This document shows, piece after piece, positions 1 through 9,523 of a DNA stretch of 64,000 nucleotides. Origin of the DNA: Acidobacteriota bacterium. GTDB lineage: Bacteria; Acidobacteriota; Vicinamibacteria; Vicinamibacterales; UBA8438. Under the pieces are notes generated by a model. The model did not search any database and was not told where the DNA came from. It saw nothing but the letters and a program-made list of their open reading frames with translations. Position numbers and translations under genes: made by a program. Location of the stretch: NCBI GenBank assembly GCA_011523845.1, contig WTFV01000244.1:41778-105777 (forward strand). Direction: 5' to 3'. The number at the start of each line of letters is the position of its first letter. The stretch's first letter is position 1.

Positions 1-628
1 GCTCGCTGGCCTGGTAGTTCGGCGGGAGGCTGGGCGTGGTGCTCGTCGCCACCGCCGTGTCGCGGCTGCTGGAGAAGAGAATCCGCGTGCCGTCGGGGGA
101 GAAGGCCGGGTTGTAGTCTCCCGCGGCGTGGCGCGTCAGGTTCCTCGGCTCGCCGGCCGCGGACGGGTTCCGGGGTCGAAACGGCGTCGCGAATATGTCC
201 GCGTTGCCGTCGCGCGTACTGACGAAGAGCAACCACCGGCCGTCCGGCGAGATGGCCGCCGCGTCTTCCAGCGCGGGACTCTCGACCAGCGGCCGCGGCC
301 CCGCGTCACTCTCCATGTCGAGCACGTACAGATCCGGATTGCCGCGCCGCTCGGAGGTGAACACCACCCAACGACCGTCCGGGGAGATCACGCCGTTGTA
401 GTCGAGCCCCGGATCCGTCGTCAGCCGCCGGGGTTCCGCGCCGGGGCGGTCGAAGAGGTACAGATCCCAGTTGGACGGCTGGATGCTGCTGTAGACGATC
501 GTCTCCCGGGCGGGCCCGGCCTCCTCCTGCGTGCCGTGCGCGCCTGTGCCGTGCACGCGGCCCGTCGCGACGACGACGAGGAACCCCAGTAGGCCGGCAA
601 GCGCCAGGATCCGGGTGTCGACCTGCAT
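1..628 (-). CDS. Secreted TolB-like (PD40) beta-propeller protein, 3' end beyond the window
   Basis: About 209 codons are visible, starting at the ATG whose complement lies at 626-628. The N-terminus has a hydrophobic export signal (ILALAGLLGFLVVVATG). Three PD40/WD40-like repeats follow, each with the TolB signature: SPDGRWVVFTS, SPDGRWLLFVST and SPDGTRILFSS, spaced about 50 residues apart. Such propellers are periplasmic or surface proteins that bind partners or substrates; none is identifiable here. The frame is open to the window edge, so the true C-terminus, possibly with another domain, is not visible. It is divergent from the PQQ-type gene that starts 310 bases away. The family is clear; the function is not. 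Confidence 0.82.
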   Translation of the reverse strand, partial: MQVDTRILALAGLLGFLVVVATGRVHGTGAHGTQEEAGPARETIVYSSIQPSNWDLYLFDRPGAEPRRLTTDPGLDYNGVISPDGRWVVFTSERRGNPDLYVLDMESDAGPRPLVESPALEDAAAISPDGRWLLFVSTRDGNADIFATPFRPRNPSAAGEPRNLTRHAAGDYNPAFSPDGTRILFSSSRDTAVATSTTPSLPPNYQASE

Positions 629-938
629 TGCACTAGCCCTCCATGCTTCGTTGGAACGGCACGGACGCCTCCTCGAAGCACTTTAGAAGCTCGCGCCGTA
701 GAACGCAACGGAGTGAGTTCTGCGGCGCGAGCTACCGGCTGACGATGGCCGTGGTCCCGGAACTCCTGGTGCGCGGCGGCTGTCGTGCTTCCACGCAGGA
801 TCGGCCTCTCCTGCATCTCCTGCACCAGTCTGGGCGGCGAGAGAGGCGCAACGCCTGAGATGACGGTCAGGGCCGCGGCCGCCAATCGGTACAGAATATG
901 GTACAAGTCGATGGACTGAAACCCTCGAGGGCTTGACC
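629..938. other. Divergent intergenic region carrying a hairpin repeat
   Basis: This 310-base gap lies between the divergent TolB-like and PQQ-type genes and must hold both promoters. I see no clear -35/-10 pair. Its main feature is the long hairpin at 688-733 (listed separately). No open frame here looks like a gene. Confidence 0.6.
688..733. repeat. Dispersed hairpin repeat, family A, copy 1
   Basis: Arms at 688-704 and 717-733 (AGCTCGCGCCGTAGAAC against GTTCTGCGGCGCGAGCT) pair over 17 bases with one G-T mismatch around a 12-base loop. The same arm-loop-arm sequence recurs inverted at 28836-28940 and 30476-30583, and in part near 18898-18925. This copy lies between two divergent promoters, so it is not acting as a simple terminator here. 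Confidence 0.75.
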
Positions 939-2989
939 ATGCGATGGATCCACGCACTGACGGCGGTGGTGATGGCGGCGGCGTGCCTGGCCGCGGGCCC
1001 GGCCGAGGCGCAGTACGGCGCGCCGGCCGGCGGCGAGTGGCGCAGCTACGCAGGCGACAGCGGGAGCACGAAGTACTCGCCGCTGGACCAGATCACGGCC
1101 GACAACTTCGGCGACCTCGAGGTGCTGTGGCACTGGAGGTCGGTCGACTCGCACCTGGTCCACTCCGCCCCCGCCGGCGACTCGCTCGTGGCCGCCGACA
1201 CTCTGTTCGACATCCTGCAGGCGGCGGAGCGGACCTGTGGACCGCGTTCGACGGCGTGAGCCGGACGCGCACGCGGCCGTCGATCCGCTCGCTGGTGGCG
1301 ACGCCGCTAATGGTGGACGGCGTCCTCTACCTGAGCACGCCGCTCTACCGGGCCGCGGCCATCGACGCCCGGACCGGCGAGACGCTGTGGGTGCACGATC
1401 CGCGCGCATACGAGTCGGGGAATCCGGCCATCGCGCAGTGGCGCCACCGCGGCGTGGCCTACTGGGAGAACGACGGTGACGCCCGCATCGTGTGGGCCAC
1501 CGGCGACGGCTTCCTCATCGCGGTGGACGCGAAGACCGGGATCCCCGCTCCGGACTTCGGCGACAACGGCCGGGTCGATCTGATGGACGGCGTGCCGCGC
1601 GCCACCCGCGGAGAGCGCGACGTCCTGAACCTGCTGCCGCTGTCGTCGCAGTCGCCGCCGCTCGTCATCCGCGACACCATCATCGTCGGCTCGACCATCA
1701 ACGACCGGACCATCACCCGCGAGGCGACTCCCGGGTTCGCCCGCGCCTACGACGTGCGCACCGGGCAACACCGGTGGGACTTCCACACCGTGCCGCAGAG
1801 CGCCGACGAGTTCGGGTCGGACACCTGGCTGAACGAGTCGTGGCGCTACAGCGGCAACACGAACATCTGGTCGATGATGAGCGGCGACGAGGAGCTCGGC
1901 TGGGTCTACCTGCCGATCGGGACGCCGACGAACGACTACTACGGCGGGCACCGCCTGGGGGACAACCTCTTCGCGGAGAGCATCGTGGCGGTCGACGTCG
2001 AGACCGGCCAGCGGCAGTGGCACTTCCAGACGATCCACCACGGCCTCTGGGACTACGACCTGCCGGCGGCCCCGAACCTGCTGGACATCACCGTCGACGG
2101 GCGCCGGATCAAGGCGGTGGCGCAGGTCAGCAAGCAGGGCTTCGTCTACGTCTTCGACCGGGTGACCGGCGAGCCGGTCTGGCCCATCGAGGAGCTGCCG
2201 GTGCCGACCGACACCGACCTGGAGGGCGAGATCCTCTCGCCGACCCAGCCCTTCCCGACCAGGCCGGCAGCCTTCGAGTACCAGGGCACCTCCATCGACG
2301 ACCTCGTCGACTTCACCCCCGAGATCCGCCAGATGGCCGTCGACGCGGTCCAGGGCTTCCGGCTGGGACCGCTCTACACGCCGCAGACCCTGCGCGGCAC
2401 CATCATGCGGCCGCCCGTCGGCGGCGGCGCGAGCTGGTCCGGCGCGGCCGTCGATCCCGAGACCGGCTACCTCTACGTGCCGTCGTTCAACGGGCACTCG
2501 ACGATCCAGCTCACCGAGCCGGAGCCGCACGAGCCGTCGACGCTGCGCTACATCCGCCGCTCGATCGCGGCCGGCCCCGTCATGCCGCGCGGGCTGCCGC
2601 TATGGAAGCCGCCCTACACGCGCATGACCGCCATCGACATGAACACGGGCGAGCACGCCTGGATGATCCCCACCGGAAACGGCGACCGGATCCGCAACCA
2701 CCCGATGCTGCGCGACCTCGACCTGCCGCCCCTCGGCGGCGACGCCGGCCGCAGCGGCCCGCTGCTGACGAAGACGCTGCTGATCCACGCGCTGACGGCG
2801 GGCGGCAGCGACGGCGGGCCGCGGCTGGTGGCCTACGACAAGGCGAGCGGGGCCGAGATCGCGTCGCTCGATCTGCCCGGCGGGGCGCTCGGGGCGCCGA
2901 TGACCTACCTGCTGGATGGCATCCAGCACATCGCGCTGACCGTCGGGGGGGAGGTGCCGGGGCTGATCGTGTTCCGAGTGCCGGAGTGA
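939..2989 (+). pseudogene. PQQ-dependent dehydrogenase-like secreted propeller, interrupted by one frameshift
   Basis: The ATG at 939 opens a signal peptide ending around AEAQ and the typical quinoprotein opening (WRSYAGDSGSTKYSPL, then WHWRS). This frame runs to a TGA at 1257-1259. Homology resumes one frame over near 1232 with DLWTAFDGVSRTRTRPS and continues to 2989 with quinoprotein segments such as DARTGETLWVHDPRAYESG, KQGFVYVFDRVTGEPVWP and HHGLWDYDLPAAPNLLDI. One missing base around 1228-1234 (GAG CGG for GAG CNG G) would restore one protein of about 683 residues. The family oxidises alcohols or sugars in the periplasm, passing electrons from PQQ to the respiratory chain. Substrate unknown. 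It could be a true pseudogene or a sequencing error; everything downstream is well conserved, which favours a recent lesion or an error. A TTG at 933 is an alternative start. Confidence 0.8.
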
Positions 2990-3203
2990 GGTGAAGCGAC
3001 CCTTCGAACCGGTGGGCCGCGCAGCTTCCGGGCCTTGACTGATTTCGCGGCGCGCCCGGGGGACACGACGCGGACACGACTTTTTTCTGCCGGTGCAGCT
3101 TGCCTCAAGCCATGCTCGCATTCTCCCCCTCGGCGTGCTCCAGGCGCTCGGTGCCGCGCAACGCCCGTTATGGACGATACGCCGCAGCCACCGCGGCCCC
3201 TGT

Positions 3204-5840
3204 CTACCGCGACGGGTAGCCGCCGATCCACACCGGGCTCGACCACGCCATCGCGTCGTTCACCTGCCGGACGCGGACGTAGTAGTAGTCGCCCTGCCGG
3301 GGATCGTCCTCGTCGGTCCGCGGGTTGTCCTCGTCGGTGTAGCTGAAGCTGACGTCGCGCGGGCCGTTGCGGATCAGGCGGCGCAGCGAGATGCGGTCGT
3401 CGGGGTAGCCGTCGATGGCCATCCCCCTGTCGACGCCCCCCGCGCTGAGCGTGAGCCGCACGCGGCGCTCGGCAATGTCCGCCGGCGGCCGGAAGAAGGG
3501 CGGCGCCGATCCGGTCTCGCGCGCTTCCTCCAGATCGAGCGTGATCGACGCGCTCGGCCGGATGCCGGACAGCGTCATCCGCAGCGAGCTGGTGTCGCCG
3601 CGCGTATTCGTGGCGAAACGGGCGCCGTTGCGCCCCGGCTGGTACTGCAGGTCCTGGGTGGTCGGGTTGACGAAGTCCGTCCCGGCGATGCCCTCCAGGA
3701 CCGCCCCGTTCACGCGGAGCTGCCCGCGCCAGTGGCGCCAGCCGCGCGGCGCATCGCCGGGATGCAGCGGCGTGGCGTCGGAGAAGAACGAGAGCAGCCA
3801 CTCCTCGCGGTCGGCGGGCCGGCCGCGGCCCGTGCCGTAGGTCTCGCTCCAGATCGGCTCGTCGTTCCTGAGCAGCGTGACCGACTCGATCGGCGCGGTG
3901 CCGATGACGCGGCCCTCGACGGTCCGCTCGTCCGCGTAGTCGGCGCGCTGCCCCATCTCGGTGCCGTTGACGGTCACGTCGAGGATGATGCGGTCGCCGG
4001 TCGTCGCGTACGTCCGCCGCTCCTTCATCGCGTCGAAGATCGCGTCGCGGGACTTCTCGGGCGCCATCACCGCGCCGAGACCGCCGCGCTGCGCCAGCGA
4101 GTTCCGGTTCGGGGCCGAGTAGCCGGGGTGCGACAGGTGGTCGTCGGACGCCGCCACCAGCCCGACCTGGTGGCCGTGGGACAGGTACTGCCGGACGAAC
4201 CACTCGAAGGTGCCGTGCATCGACATCATCTCGATGAGCGGCTCGAGCTGCGGGTCCGACTGCCGGTAGTCGCCCGGGTTGTGGGCGTGCGGGATGACCA
4301 GCACGTCGGCCGGGTCGTAGCGCGCGTGCAGGCCCTGGTACAACTCGGACAGCGTGGGGTACTCCAGCGCCGACACGCGGTCCCTGCCTTCCGCGTCGCG
4401 GTACAGCACGTTGTGGTGGCCGCCGAAGCGCGCGTGCCGGGTCCACTCCCAGCCGAGATAGGGGATGAACCGGCCCGGTTCGTCGAAGGCCTGCACCGCG
4501 CTCCGGGACAGCTCCCACTCGGCGTCGTCCAGCCAGACGTCGTGCTCGGAATGGGTGACGAAGTCGAGCCGGGCGTCGTCGCGGGCGAAGGTCATGAAGA
4601 AGTCGATGGTGCCGATGCCCTCGGCGTAGCCGGAGTGGCCGTGCGTGTCGCCCCAGTAGATGCGGCGGGCCGGGTTCTCCTCGACGAGGATCGGGTTCGC
4701 GCCGCCGCGGATGGCGCCGTCCGCCGAGCGGATCTCGATCCAGTGTGGCCCCGGCTCGTCGAGCGTCAGCTCCACGACCGTGATCGCCTCGGTCCCGGCC
4801 GGCGTGGTCGCGTGGACGTCGCCGTCCACCCGCACCTCGAACGCCGGGATGGCGCCGGTCGCGCGGTTGAAGAACGCATCCTGTGCGCGCACCGACAACT
4901 CGAACGGCTCGCCCGGCGCCACGACGCTGGGCGCGAAGCCGTGCACCCCGGCCACGCGCGTCCCGCTGATCACGAACGGCAGAATCGGCAGCGGCCGCCA
5001 CTCGCCGGAGGCGTCCAGATCGACGTACAGCGGCAGCGGCATCCGCGCGCTCGACGTGCCGGTCATCAGCAGGCCCTGCCCGCCGCCGCTCGTGTCGCCG
5101 TAGGTGATGGTCACCGTCTCACCCGGGTCGACCTGCCCGGAAGCGACGCGGAACACCAGCGCCGGTTCGGGAGCCCGGAACCCGCCGTGCGGGCCGCTCG
5201 CCATGTAAACGTCGGCCTCGAATGCCGCGTCGGCGTCCGACGTCGCGATAGTCACGTAGCCATCGCCCGCGGGGTCGTCGGTCTGGAACGGGCCGTAGTT
5301 GACGTTGAAGTGCCGCGCCACCCAGAAGCCCCCGCCGGTCGCCACCGGGCGCGTGCCGGCGGTCCAGGTCTGGCGAATGGTCTGGTGCGAGCGCGCCTCG
5401 AACGGGCCGAGCGACTCGGCGGCCAGCTCGCCGAGCGCGCCGGGCTCGTCGTGCAGCGTGAACTGGCGCACCAGCCGATCGACGATCGCCCCCTGCCGCA
5501 GCGCCGCCTGCCCGGTCGGCGGCAGCGTCGACTGCAGTCGCACGCGAGGCCCTTCGAGGCCCACTTCGCCGCCGCCCAGGGCGTAGGCGTCGACCCAATC
5601 GGCGAGGATCCGCGCCCGCTCAGCGATGGTCGACTCGCCGGTAGGACTCATCGCCACGTCGGCCTTGAGCTGCTCGACGGCGGCCCGCAGCTCCGGCGTC
5701 AGGTAGTCGTCCGGCCTGCCTTCGTCACCGGTTCGTTCGCACCCGGCGACCAGGACGCACAACAGTAGCAGCAGACATATGCTCCGCCCGAGACCCGGCC
5801 GTCTCACGAGTTTCTTCTGGCTGTTGCTGCAGCGATTCAT
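3204..5840 (-). CDS. DUF3604 lipoprotein with PHP-like domain
   Basis: A protein of about 878 residues. The start at 5840 gives a lipoprotein signal (GRSICLLLLLCVLVAGC, lipidated Cys at about 34); an ATG at 5867 would add nine residues, and neither has a clear ribosome site. The core holds the metal-binding signatures of DUF3604 proteins, GDTHGHSGYAEGIG followed by FVTHSEHD, which resemble PHP-type phosphoesterase motifs; IIPHAHNPGDY and ASDDHLSHPG follow. DUF3604 proteins are exported and of unknown activity. The 5' end overlaps the 3' end of the ImmA/IrrE gene by about 116 bases, an unusually long overlap that implies co-transcription. The gene is convergent with the PQQ-type gene, with 214 bases between them. 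Confidence 0.85.
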   Translation of the reverse strand: MNRCSNSQKKLVRRPGLGRSICLLLLLCVLVAGCERTGDEGRPDDYLTPELRAAVEQLKADVAMSPTGESTIAERARILADWVDAYALGGGEVGLEGPRVRLQSTLPPTGQAALRQGAIVDRLVRQFTLHDEPGALGELAAESLGPFEARSHQTIRQTWTAGTRPVATGGGFWVARHFNVNYGPFQTDDPAGDGYVTIATSDADAAFEADVYMASGPHGGFRAPEPALVFRVASGQVDPGETVTITYGDTSGGGQGLLMTGTSSARMPLPLYVDLDASGEWRPLPILPFVISGTRVAGVHGFAPSVVAPGEPFELSVRAQDAFFNRATGAIPAFEVRVDGDVHATTPAGTEAITVVELTLDEPGPHWIEIRSADGAIRGGANPILVEENPARRIYWGDTHGHSGYAEGIGTIDFFMTFARDDARLDFVTHSEHDVWLDDAEWELSRSAVQAFDEPGRFIPYLGWEWTRHARFGGHHNVLYRDAEGRDRVSALEYPTLSELYQGLHARYDPADVLVIPHAHNPGDYRQSDPQLEPLIEMMSMHGTFEWFVRQYLSHGHQVGLVAASDDHLSHPGYSAPNRNSLAQRGGLGAVMAPEKSRDAIFDAMKERRTYATTGDRIILDVTVNGTEMGQRADYADERTVEGRVIGTAPIESVTLLRNDEPIWSETYGTGRGRPADREEWLLSFFSDATPLHPGDAPRGWRHWRGQLRVNGAVLEGIAGTDFVNPTTQDLQYQPGRNGARFATNTRGDTSSLRMTLSGIRPSASITLDLEEARETGSAPPFFRPPADIAERRVRLTLSAGGVDRGMAIDGYPDDRISLRRLIRNGPRDVSFSYTDEDNPRTDEDDPRQGDYYYVRVRQVNDAMAWSSPVWIGGYPSR

Positions 5841-7386
5841 TCCGGATTCGTTGCCGAGTGACGTCATCGATGTATCCCAGGTTCTTCAGATGCCACAGCG
5901 TGGATTCGAAGCTGGCTTGCAGCCGGTTCGCCACGCTCAGCACTGCATCCCTTGTTTCCAGCGAGCCGGTCAGCACAGAGACAGCCCGACGCACGAGCCG
6001 GCTGGGCATCAGGAACATCGCAGCGAACGCGTTCGCCCTCCGCTCGATGTCACATGGCGCCCAGGGTCCGCTGGCGATCGCCAGCTCCGCACCAACATCC
6101 CGGTCGACCAACAGGTGGCAAAGCTCATGAGCCAGGGTGAACCGGCGACCGACTGGTTGGGCGTTGGCGCTGTGGCGGGGGTTGACGAGTATTCCGGGTC
6201 GGTGGTGCGCTCCGTGCAGCGCGACACCGCGGATGGTCTCATCAGAAAGATCCCGATCAACCACATTGACGCCCAGTCGCCGGAGAACGTCCTCGATGTC
6301 CACATATCCGCCATCCGGAAGCACGGTCCCGATGCGCTCGTGAACACTCTCGGCAAGCTCGTATCCCTCGTACCATGGAGGATCTCCCGATTTCCTGAGC
6401 GGAACAGCATCGCACACATCGTCGATCGGCTGCTGATCGCCCCCGGGAACGTATAGTTCGACTATTGCTCGCGCCAGCTCCAGGACGTCCCGCTTTCGGA
6501 CATTCGGCGAAAGCGAACCGAACATCAAGGAAGCCTGGCAGGATCCTGTTACGACAAGTGACGACTCCGAGGTCTCCAGCATGGCGCGACGAGGGCCCTC
6601 GGCACACCCCGAGAGATAGCGCTTCACCCGCCGCCACCCGTTATGGATGGTGTGTTCATCCGTTCCCAGGCCTGCGAGCCACATCAGACGCCGGTCACGA
6701 TGCCTCTCAAGGCCCCGCAACCGCGCGACACGCACTCCCAGCGCCTTCAGCCGATCCGATCCGGGCGCGAGGGACAGAAGGTATTCGCTTGCGCCCGCGA
6801 GCACGTTGTGCAGCGGAACGGCGACTGCTTCGGGAGGCAGTCTGCCGAAGCCGCTGTCGGACTCCGCGAAATCGAAGTGCTCCGGCATTCCCGCCGTACG
6901 CGTTTGGCCCCAGGAAACCTCGACACGGTCACGGATCCGCCTCAACAAGACATCCGGGAACAACCCGCCATCACTCGCGGACCGAATCGCATGTCGTTCC
7001 CACCACGTCTGCCATGCACTCTCCCACGAGGACGCGGCCTGATCATCTTCTTCTATCGCATGCGGCGGGAACCGGGTGGCCCGCAGGGACTCCCAGGCCG
7101 TATCGCCTTCATTGCTCGCCGGAAGGCGTTCCTCGTGGAGGAGGGGATTCCAGTGAATTGCGAACCACTCCATCAGCGGAAGAAGGTACCAATGGACCGA
7201 CTCGGACCGTTCGCCACCCTCGTTGTGAGCACACAGGTTGCGGCCCTCTACCCAGAGCTGAAAGCTGCCCCAGGAAAGGCTGACATCCGGGTCTGCCGCG
7301 CGACCGTCATCGGGGTCGCGGGCGAACGCCAACTTCAGCGCGAATTCGCCGGTGTCCCCGGCAAGTCGCTCCCATCGGGTGCTCAT
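5725..7386 (-). CDS. ImmA/IrrE-family metallopeptidase with a large unassigned N-terminal region
   Basis: 553 residues. The zinc peptidase signature lies near residue 420 (RRFTLAHELCHLLVDRD, i.e. HExxH), with the third-ligand helix downstream (DIERRANAFAAMFLMP). ImmA/IrrE peptidases cleave regulators, typically repressors of phage or stress genes. The first 300 residues (rich in Trp, e.g. SLSWGSFQLWVEGRNL and WESAWQTWWERHA) match no domain I recognise, so this is larger than the common 200-400 residue forms. It lies just downstream of the DUF4276/AAA pair, separated by 220 bases without a convincing gene, which suggests a defence or stress context. No HTH partner or obvious substrate repressor is encoded beside it. 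Confidence 0.75.
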   Translation of the reverse strand: MSTRWERLAGDTGEFALKLAFARDPDDGRAADPDVSLSWGSFQLWVEGRNLCAHNEGGERSESVHWYLLPLMEWFAIHWNPLLHEERLPASNEGDTAWESLRATRFPPHAIEEDDQAASSWESAWQTWWERHAIRSASDGGLFPDVLLRRIRDRVEVSWGQTRTAGMPEHFDFAESDSGFGRLPPEAVAVPLHNVLAGASEYLLSLAPGSDRLKALGVRVARLRGLERHRDRRLMWLAGLGTDEHTIHNGWRRVKRYLSGCAEGPRRAMLETSESSLVVTGSCQASLMFGSLSPNVRKRDVLELARAIVELYVPGGDQQPIDDVCDAVPLRKSGDPPWYEGYELAESVHERIGTVLPDGGYVDIEDVLRRLGVNVVDRDLSDETIRGVALHGAHHRPGILVNPRHSANAQPVGRRFTLAHELCHLLVDRDVGAELAIASGPWAPCDIERRANAFAAMFLMPSRLVRRAVSVLTGSLETRDAVLSVANRLQASFESTLWHLKNLGYIDDVTRQRIRNESLQQQPEETRETAGSRAEHMSAATVVRPGRRVRTNR

Positions 7387-7606
7387 CGGTGTGCTCGCTC
7401 AGTCCCAGTGCGCCCGAATGTCGCGACGGCGGATACGGCCCTCGTTCCTCCACGCGCGGCAGAGGCGCTCCGGCACTTGGACCCAACCGACGGGGTGATC
7501 AGGCACGAGATCACGAAGCCGGCCACCAGGGAACCGCCCCTCCCGAGCTCGAAACGCCGCTCGTGTGTCGCAACCATCGTCCCCTCCATCCGGGTTCGGT
7601 CCTCTT

Positions 7607-8200
7607 TCATTGTGCCCTCAATCGATCCAGGAGCGCGCGGGCATGCGGGCATGCCGCTTCGACGCGAGCGGGATCGATCGCCGCCAGCAGTTCGAACGAG
7701 ACCTTGCCCTTGGCGTAGCGCTTCCGGCAGGCGGCGGTTGCCTGATCGAGCGCTTCGAGGACCGTCGTCTTGGAAACGGCCTCCAACTCCGGCCATTCTC
7801 TGATCGCGTTGTCCCTGAACGCCGCACCGAAGTACCGTCGCAGGGCATCATGATCGGCGAGAAACCACGTCTCCATGACCTGGACCATCAGAAACGCCTG
7901 ATCGTCAACCGCCCCGTCGGGCCGCGTCCAGCCGTCGCGTGCATGCAGGTGCTCCCAGGCCGTGGCTCCCGGCGCAACCGGACCCTCGCTGTCGACCAGC
8001 AGCAGCACAGTTGCGCCGGGACGGCCGCACGCCAGACCGGCAGCGAAACGGCTGAACGTCTGTTCGCGCCCGCCGCCCCGGACGATCTTCACCCTGCCGC
8101 CCAGGCCCGCCGACTGGAGAAAACCGCTCCAGCCCTCCCGGAACCGTGCACGAAGAGATCGACCGTCACCGCCGCCCTCGACGTACAGCGTGACCCTCAC
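7607..8200 (-). CDS. DUF4276-type TOPRIM protein, partner of the upstream AAA ATPase
   Basis: 197 residues. The GTG start overlaps the stop of the AAA gene (GTGA), so the two are translationally coupled. The N-terminus TLYVEGGGDG supplies the first acidic TOPRIM residue and LLLVDSEGP at about residue 65 supplies the second acidic motif. A typical DUF4276 segment, DDQAFLMVQVMETWFLADHDAL, lies in the middle. TOPRIM domains cleave or bind nucleic acids with Mg2+; in OLD, Gabija and PARIS systems they pair with an ATPase sensor. A longer in-frame reading upstream of the GTG runs through the AAA gene and is rejected. Confidence 0.8.
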   Translation of the reverse strand: MRVTLYVEGGGDGRSLRARFREGWSGFLQSAGLGGRVKIVRGGGREQTFSRFAAGLACGRPGATVLLLVDSEGPVAPGATAWEHLHARDGWTRPDGAVDDQAFLMVQVMETWFLADHDALRRYFGAAFRDNAIREWPELEAVSKTTVLEALDQATAACRKRYAKGKVSFELLAAIDPARVEAACPHARALLDRLRAQ

Positions 8201-9492
8201 CAGCGATTCCCACCGAGCTCGCCGGAAGTCCAGAGATCGCCGAGGCGGTAGTCCTTCAGCCACTTGGCGAGATCCGCCTTGTCGAGCCGCCGCATCGCGG
8301 TCCGTCCGTCGTGCTTCTCGCACACTACGACGCTCTCCGGCCGGTCCGTCAGCGCATCGACAAGCACGTCGGAGTGCGTCGTCACGATCAGTTGACTGCG
8401 TTCGGACGCTTCGATCATCAAGTCGGCCAGCGTCGGCAACAGGTCCGGATGCAGGCCCAGCTCCGGTTCCTCGATGCAAATCAGAGGGGGCGGCTCCGGA
8501 TGAAGGAGGACCGCCAGCAGGCTCAGATAGCGTAGCGTTCCGTCCGAGAGACGGGACGCCGGGATCGAACGACCACCGGCTTCGTCCAGGAACAAAGAGA
8601 CCGTGCCACCGGTTACCGGGCATTGCACGTCGACGATGCCATCGAACAGCTTGTCCAGCGCAGTCAGGAAGGTCTTCCGTTGCGTTCCATGCAGTTGTGA
8701 GAGTACAAGCGGCAGATTCCCGGCGCCCTCATCCAGAAAGTCGCTACGCGCGTGGGCGCTGCAAGGTTCACGCGAGGCTGCGTCTGGCCCAAACGACCAG
8801 TTCCTGTAGAGGCGAATGCGTCGGTACTGCTCCTTGAGATGCCACAGCGCGGGAAAATTCGGACTGGCGAAGAAAGAGAGCAGCGACTCGTCAGCCCTGT
8901 ATTCGCCGGCGAATTCCAGAGCGCCTTGACGACCCTGCACGAACGCCGGCCAAGCGTCGCCATGCGCACTCCCGGACTTCGAGATTCTCTGAGCGGCAGC
9001 ATCCAGCGCCGCCGCGGCTTGCTTGTCCCTGGGAGGACGGTAGTAGGCCACCTCATCATGCGTTTCGGGACTAGTTTCCAAGGGTTCCACTTGCTCGTCA
9101 GCCATGATCGTCCGTCCGTCCCGACCGACCAGAGTCAAGTGATGCCGGAGCATTCCACGTAGCGGAAGGTCAGTCGACGGCATATCGGGATTGACGAAGA
9201 TCGCGCTCGGTGCGCGGCTTGACGGTCCCGGCAAGAAGCTGACGATGACCTCCATGGTGATCGAATCCGACGCCTCCACCCCCTTCCACGTCCACTCCCG
9301 AATGCCGCCCGTGCGCGATATGCGCTCCGAGATACTTCGCGGCGCCGCCTGGAACAGCGAAATCGCCTCCAGAAGGTTCGACTTTCCTGAACCGTTGGGG
9401 CCGATCAGCACGTTCAGGGGCTTCATCGGCAGATCGATCCCGTCCGGGCCGAAGGACAACAACCCGGAGAGTCTCAGGGTATGAAACAGCAT
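8197..9492 (-). CDS. AAA_21/SMC-like ATPase, first gene of an ATPase-TOPRIM pair
   Basis: 431 residues with an ABC/SMC-type ATPase core: Walker A GPNGSGKSNLLEAI at about 30, signature-like RLSDGTLRYLSLL near 300, Walker B ICIEEPELGLHPD near 335 and an H-loop VTTHSDVLVDAL near 365. The central part (residues 60-280) is the family-specific insert. This architecture is that of the overcoming-lysogenization-defect/AAA15-21 ATPases that act with a TOPRIM nuclease against phage. The DUF4276 gene follows with a 4-base overlap. The phosphotriesterase-like gene upstream ends 31 bases before this start, but is functionally unrelated as far as can be told. The phage-defence role is inference from architecture. 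Confidence 0.85.
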   Translation of the reverse strand: MLFHTLRLSGLLSFGPDGIDLPMKPLNVLIGPNGSGKSNLLEAISLFQAAPRSISERISRTGGIREWTWKGVEASDSITMEVIVSFLPGPSSRAPSAIFVNPDMPSTDLPLRGMLRHHLTLVGRDGRTIMADEQVEPLETSPETHDEVAYYRPPRDKQAAAALDAAAQRISKSGSAHGDAWPAFVQGRQGALEFAGEYRADESLLSFFASPNFPALWHLKEQYRRIRLYRNWSFGPDAASREPCSAHARSDFLDEGAGNLPLVLSQLHGTQRKTFLTALDKLFDGIVDVQCPVTGGTVSLFLDEAGGRSIPASRLSDGTLRYLSLLAVLLHPEPPPLICIEEPELGLHPDLLPTLADLMIEASERSQLIVTTHSDVLVDALTDRPESVVVCEKHDGRTAMRRLDKADLAKWLKDYRLGDLWTSGELGGNRW

Positions 9493-9523
9493 CGCTTCCG
9501 CCGGGCAATCCTCCCCGCTCGCA

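Noticed and set aside
3074..3090. T-run as a terminator after the PQQ gene
   Set aside because: The T-run at 3079-3085 lacks a convincing GC-rich stem directly upstream.
3093..5768. 891-residue plus-strand ORF antisense to the DUF3604 gene
   Set aside because: Composition is Arg/Ala/Pro-rich as expected of a high-GC shadow frame; the minus strand has clear family motifs and a lipobox.
8201..8623. N-terminal extension of the DUF4276 gene
   Set aside because: The 338-residue frame extends into the AAA gene in another frame; the GTG with the GTGA overlap is the sensible start.
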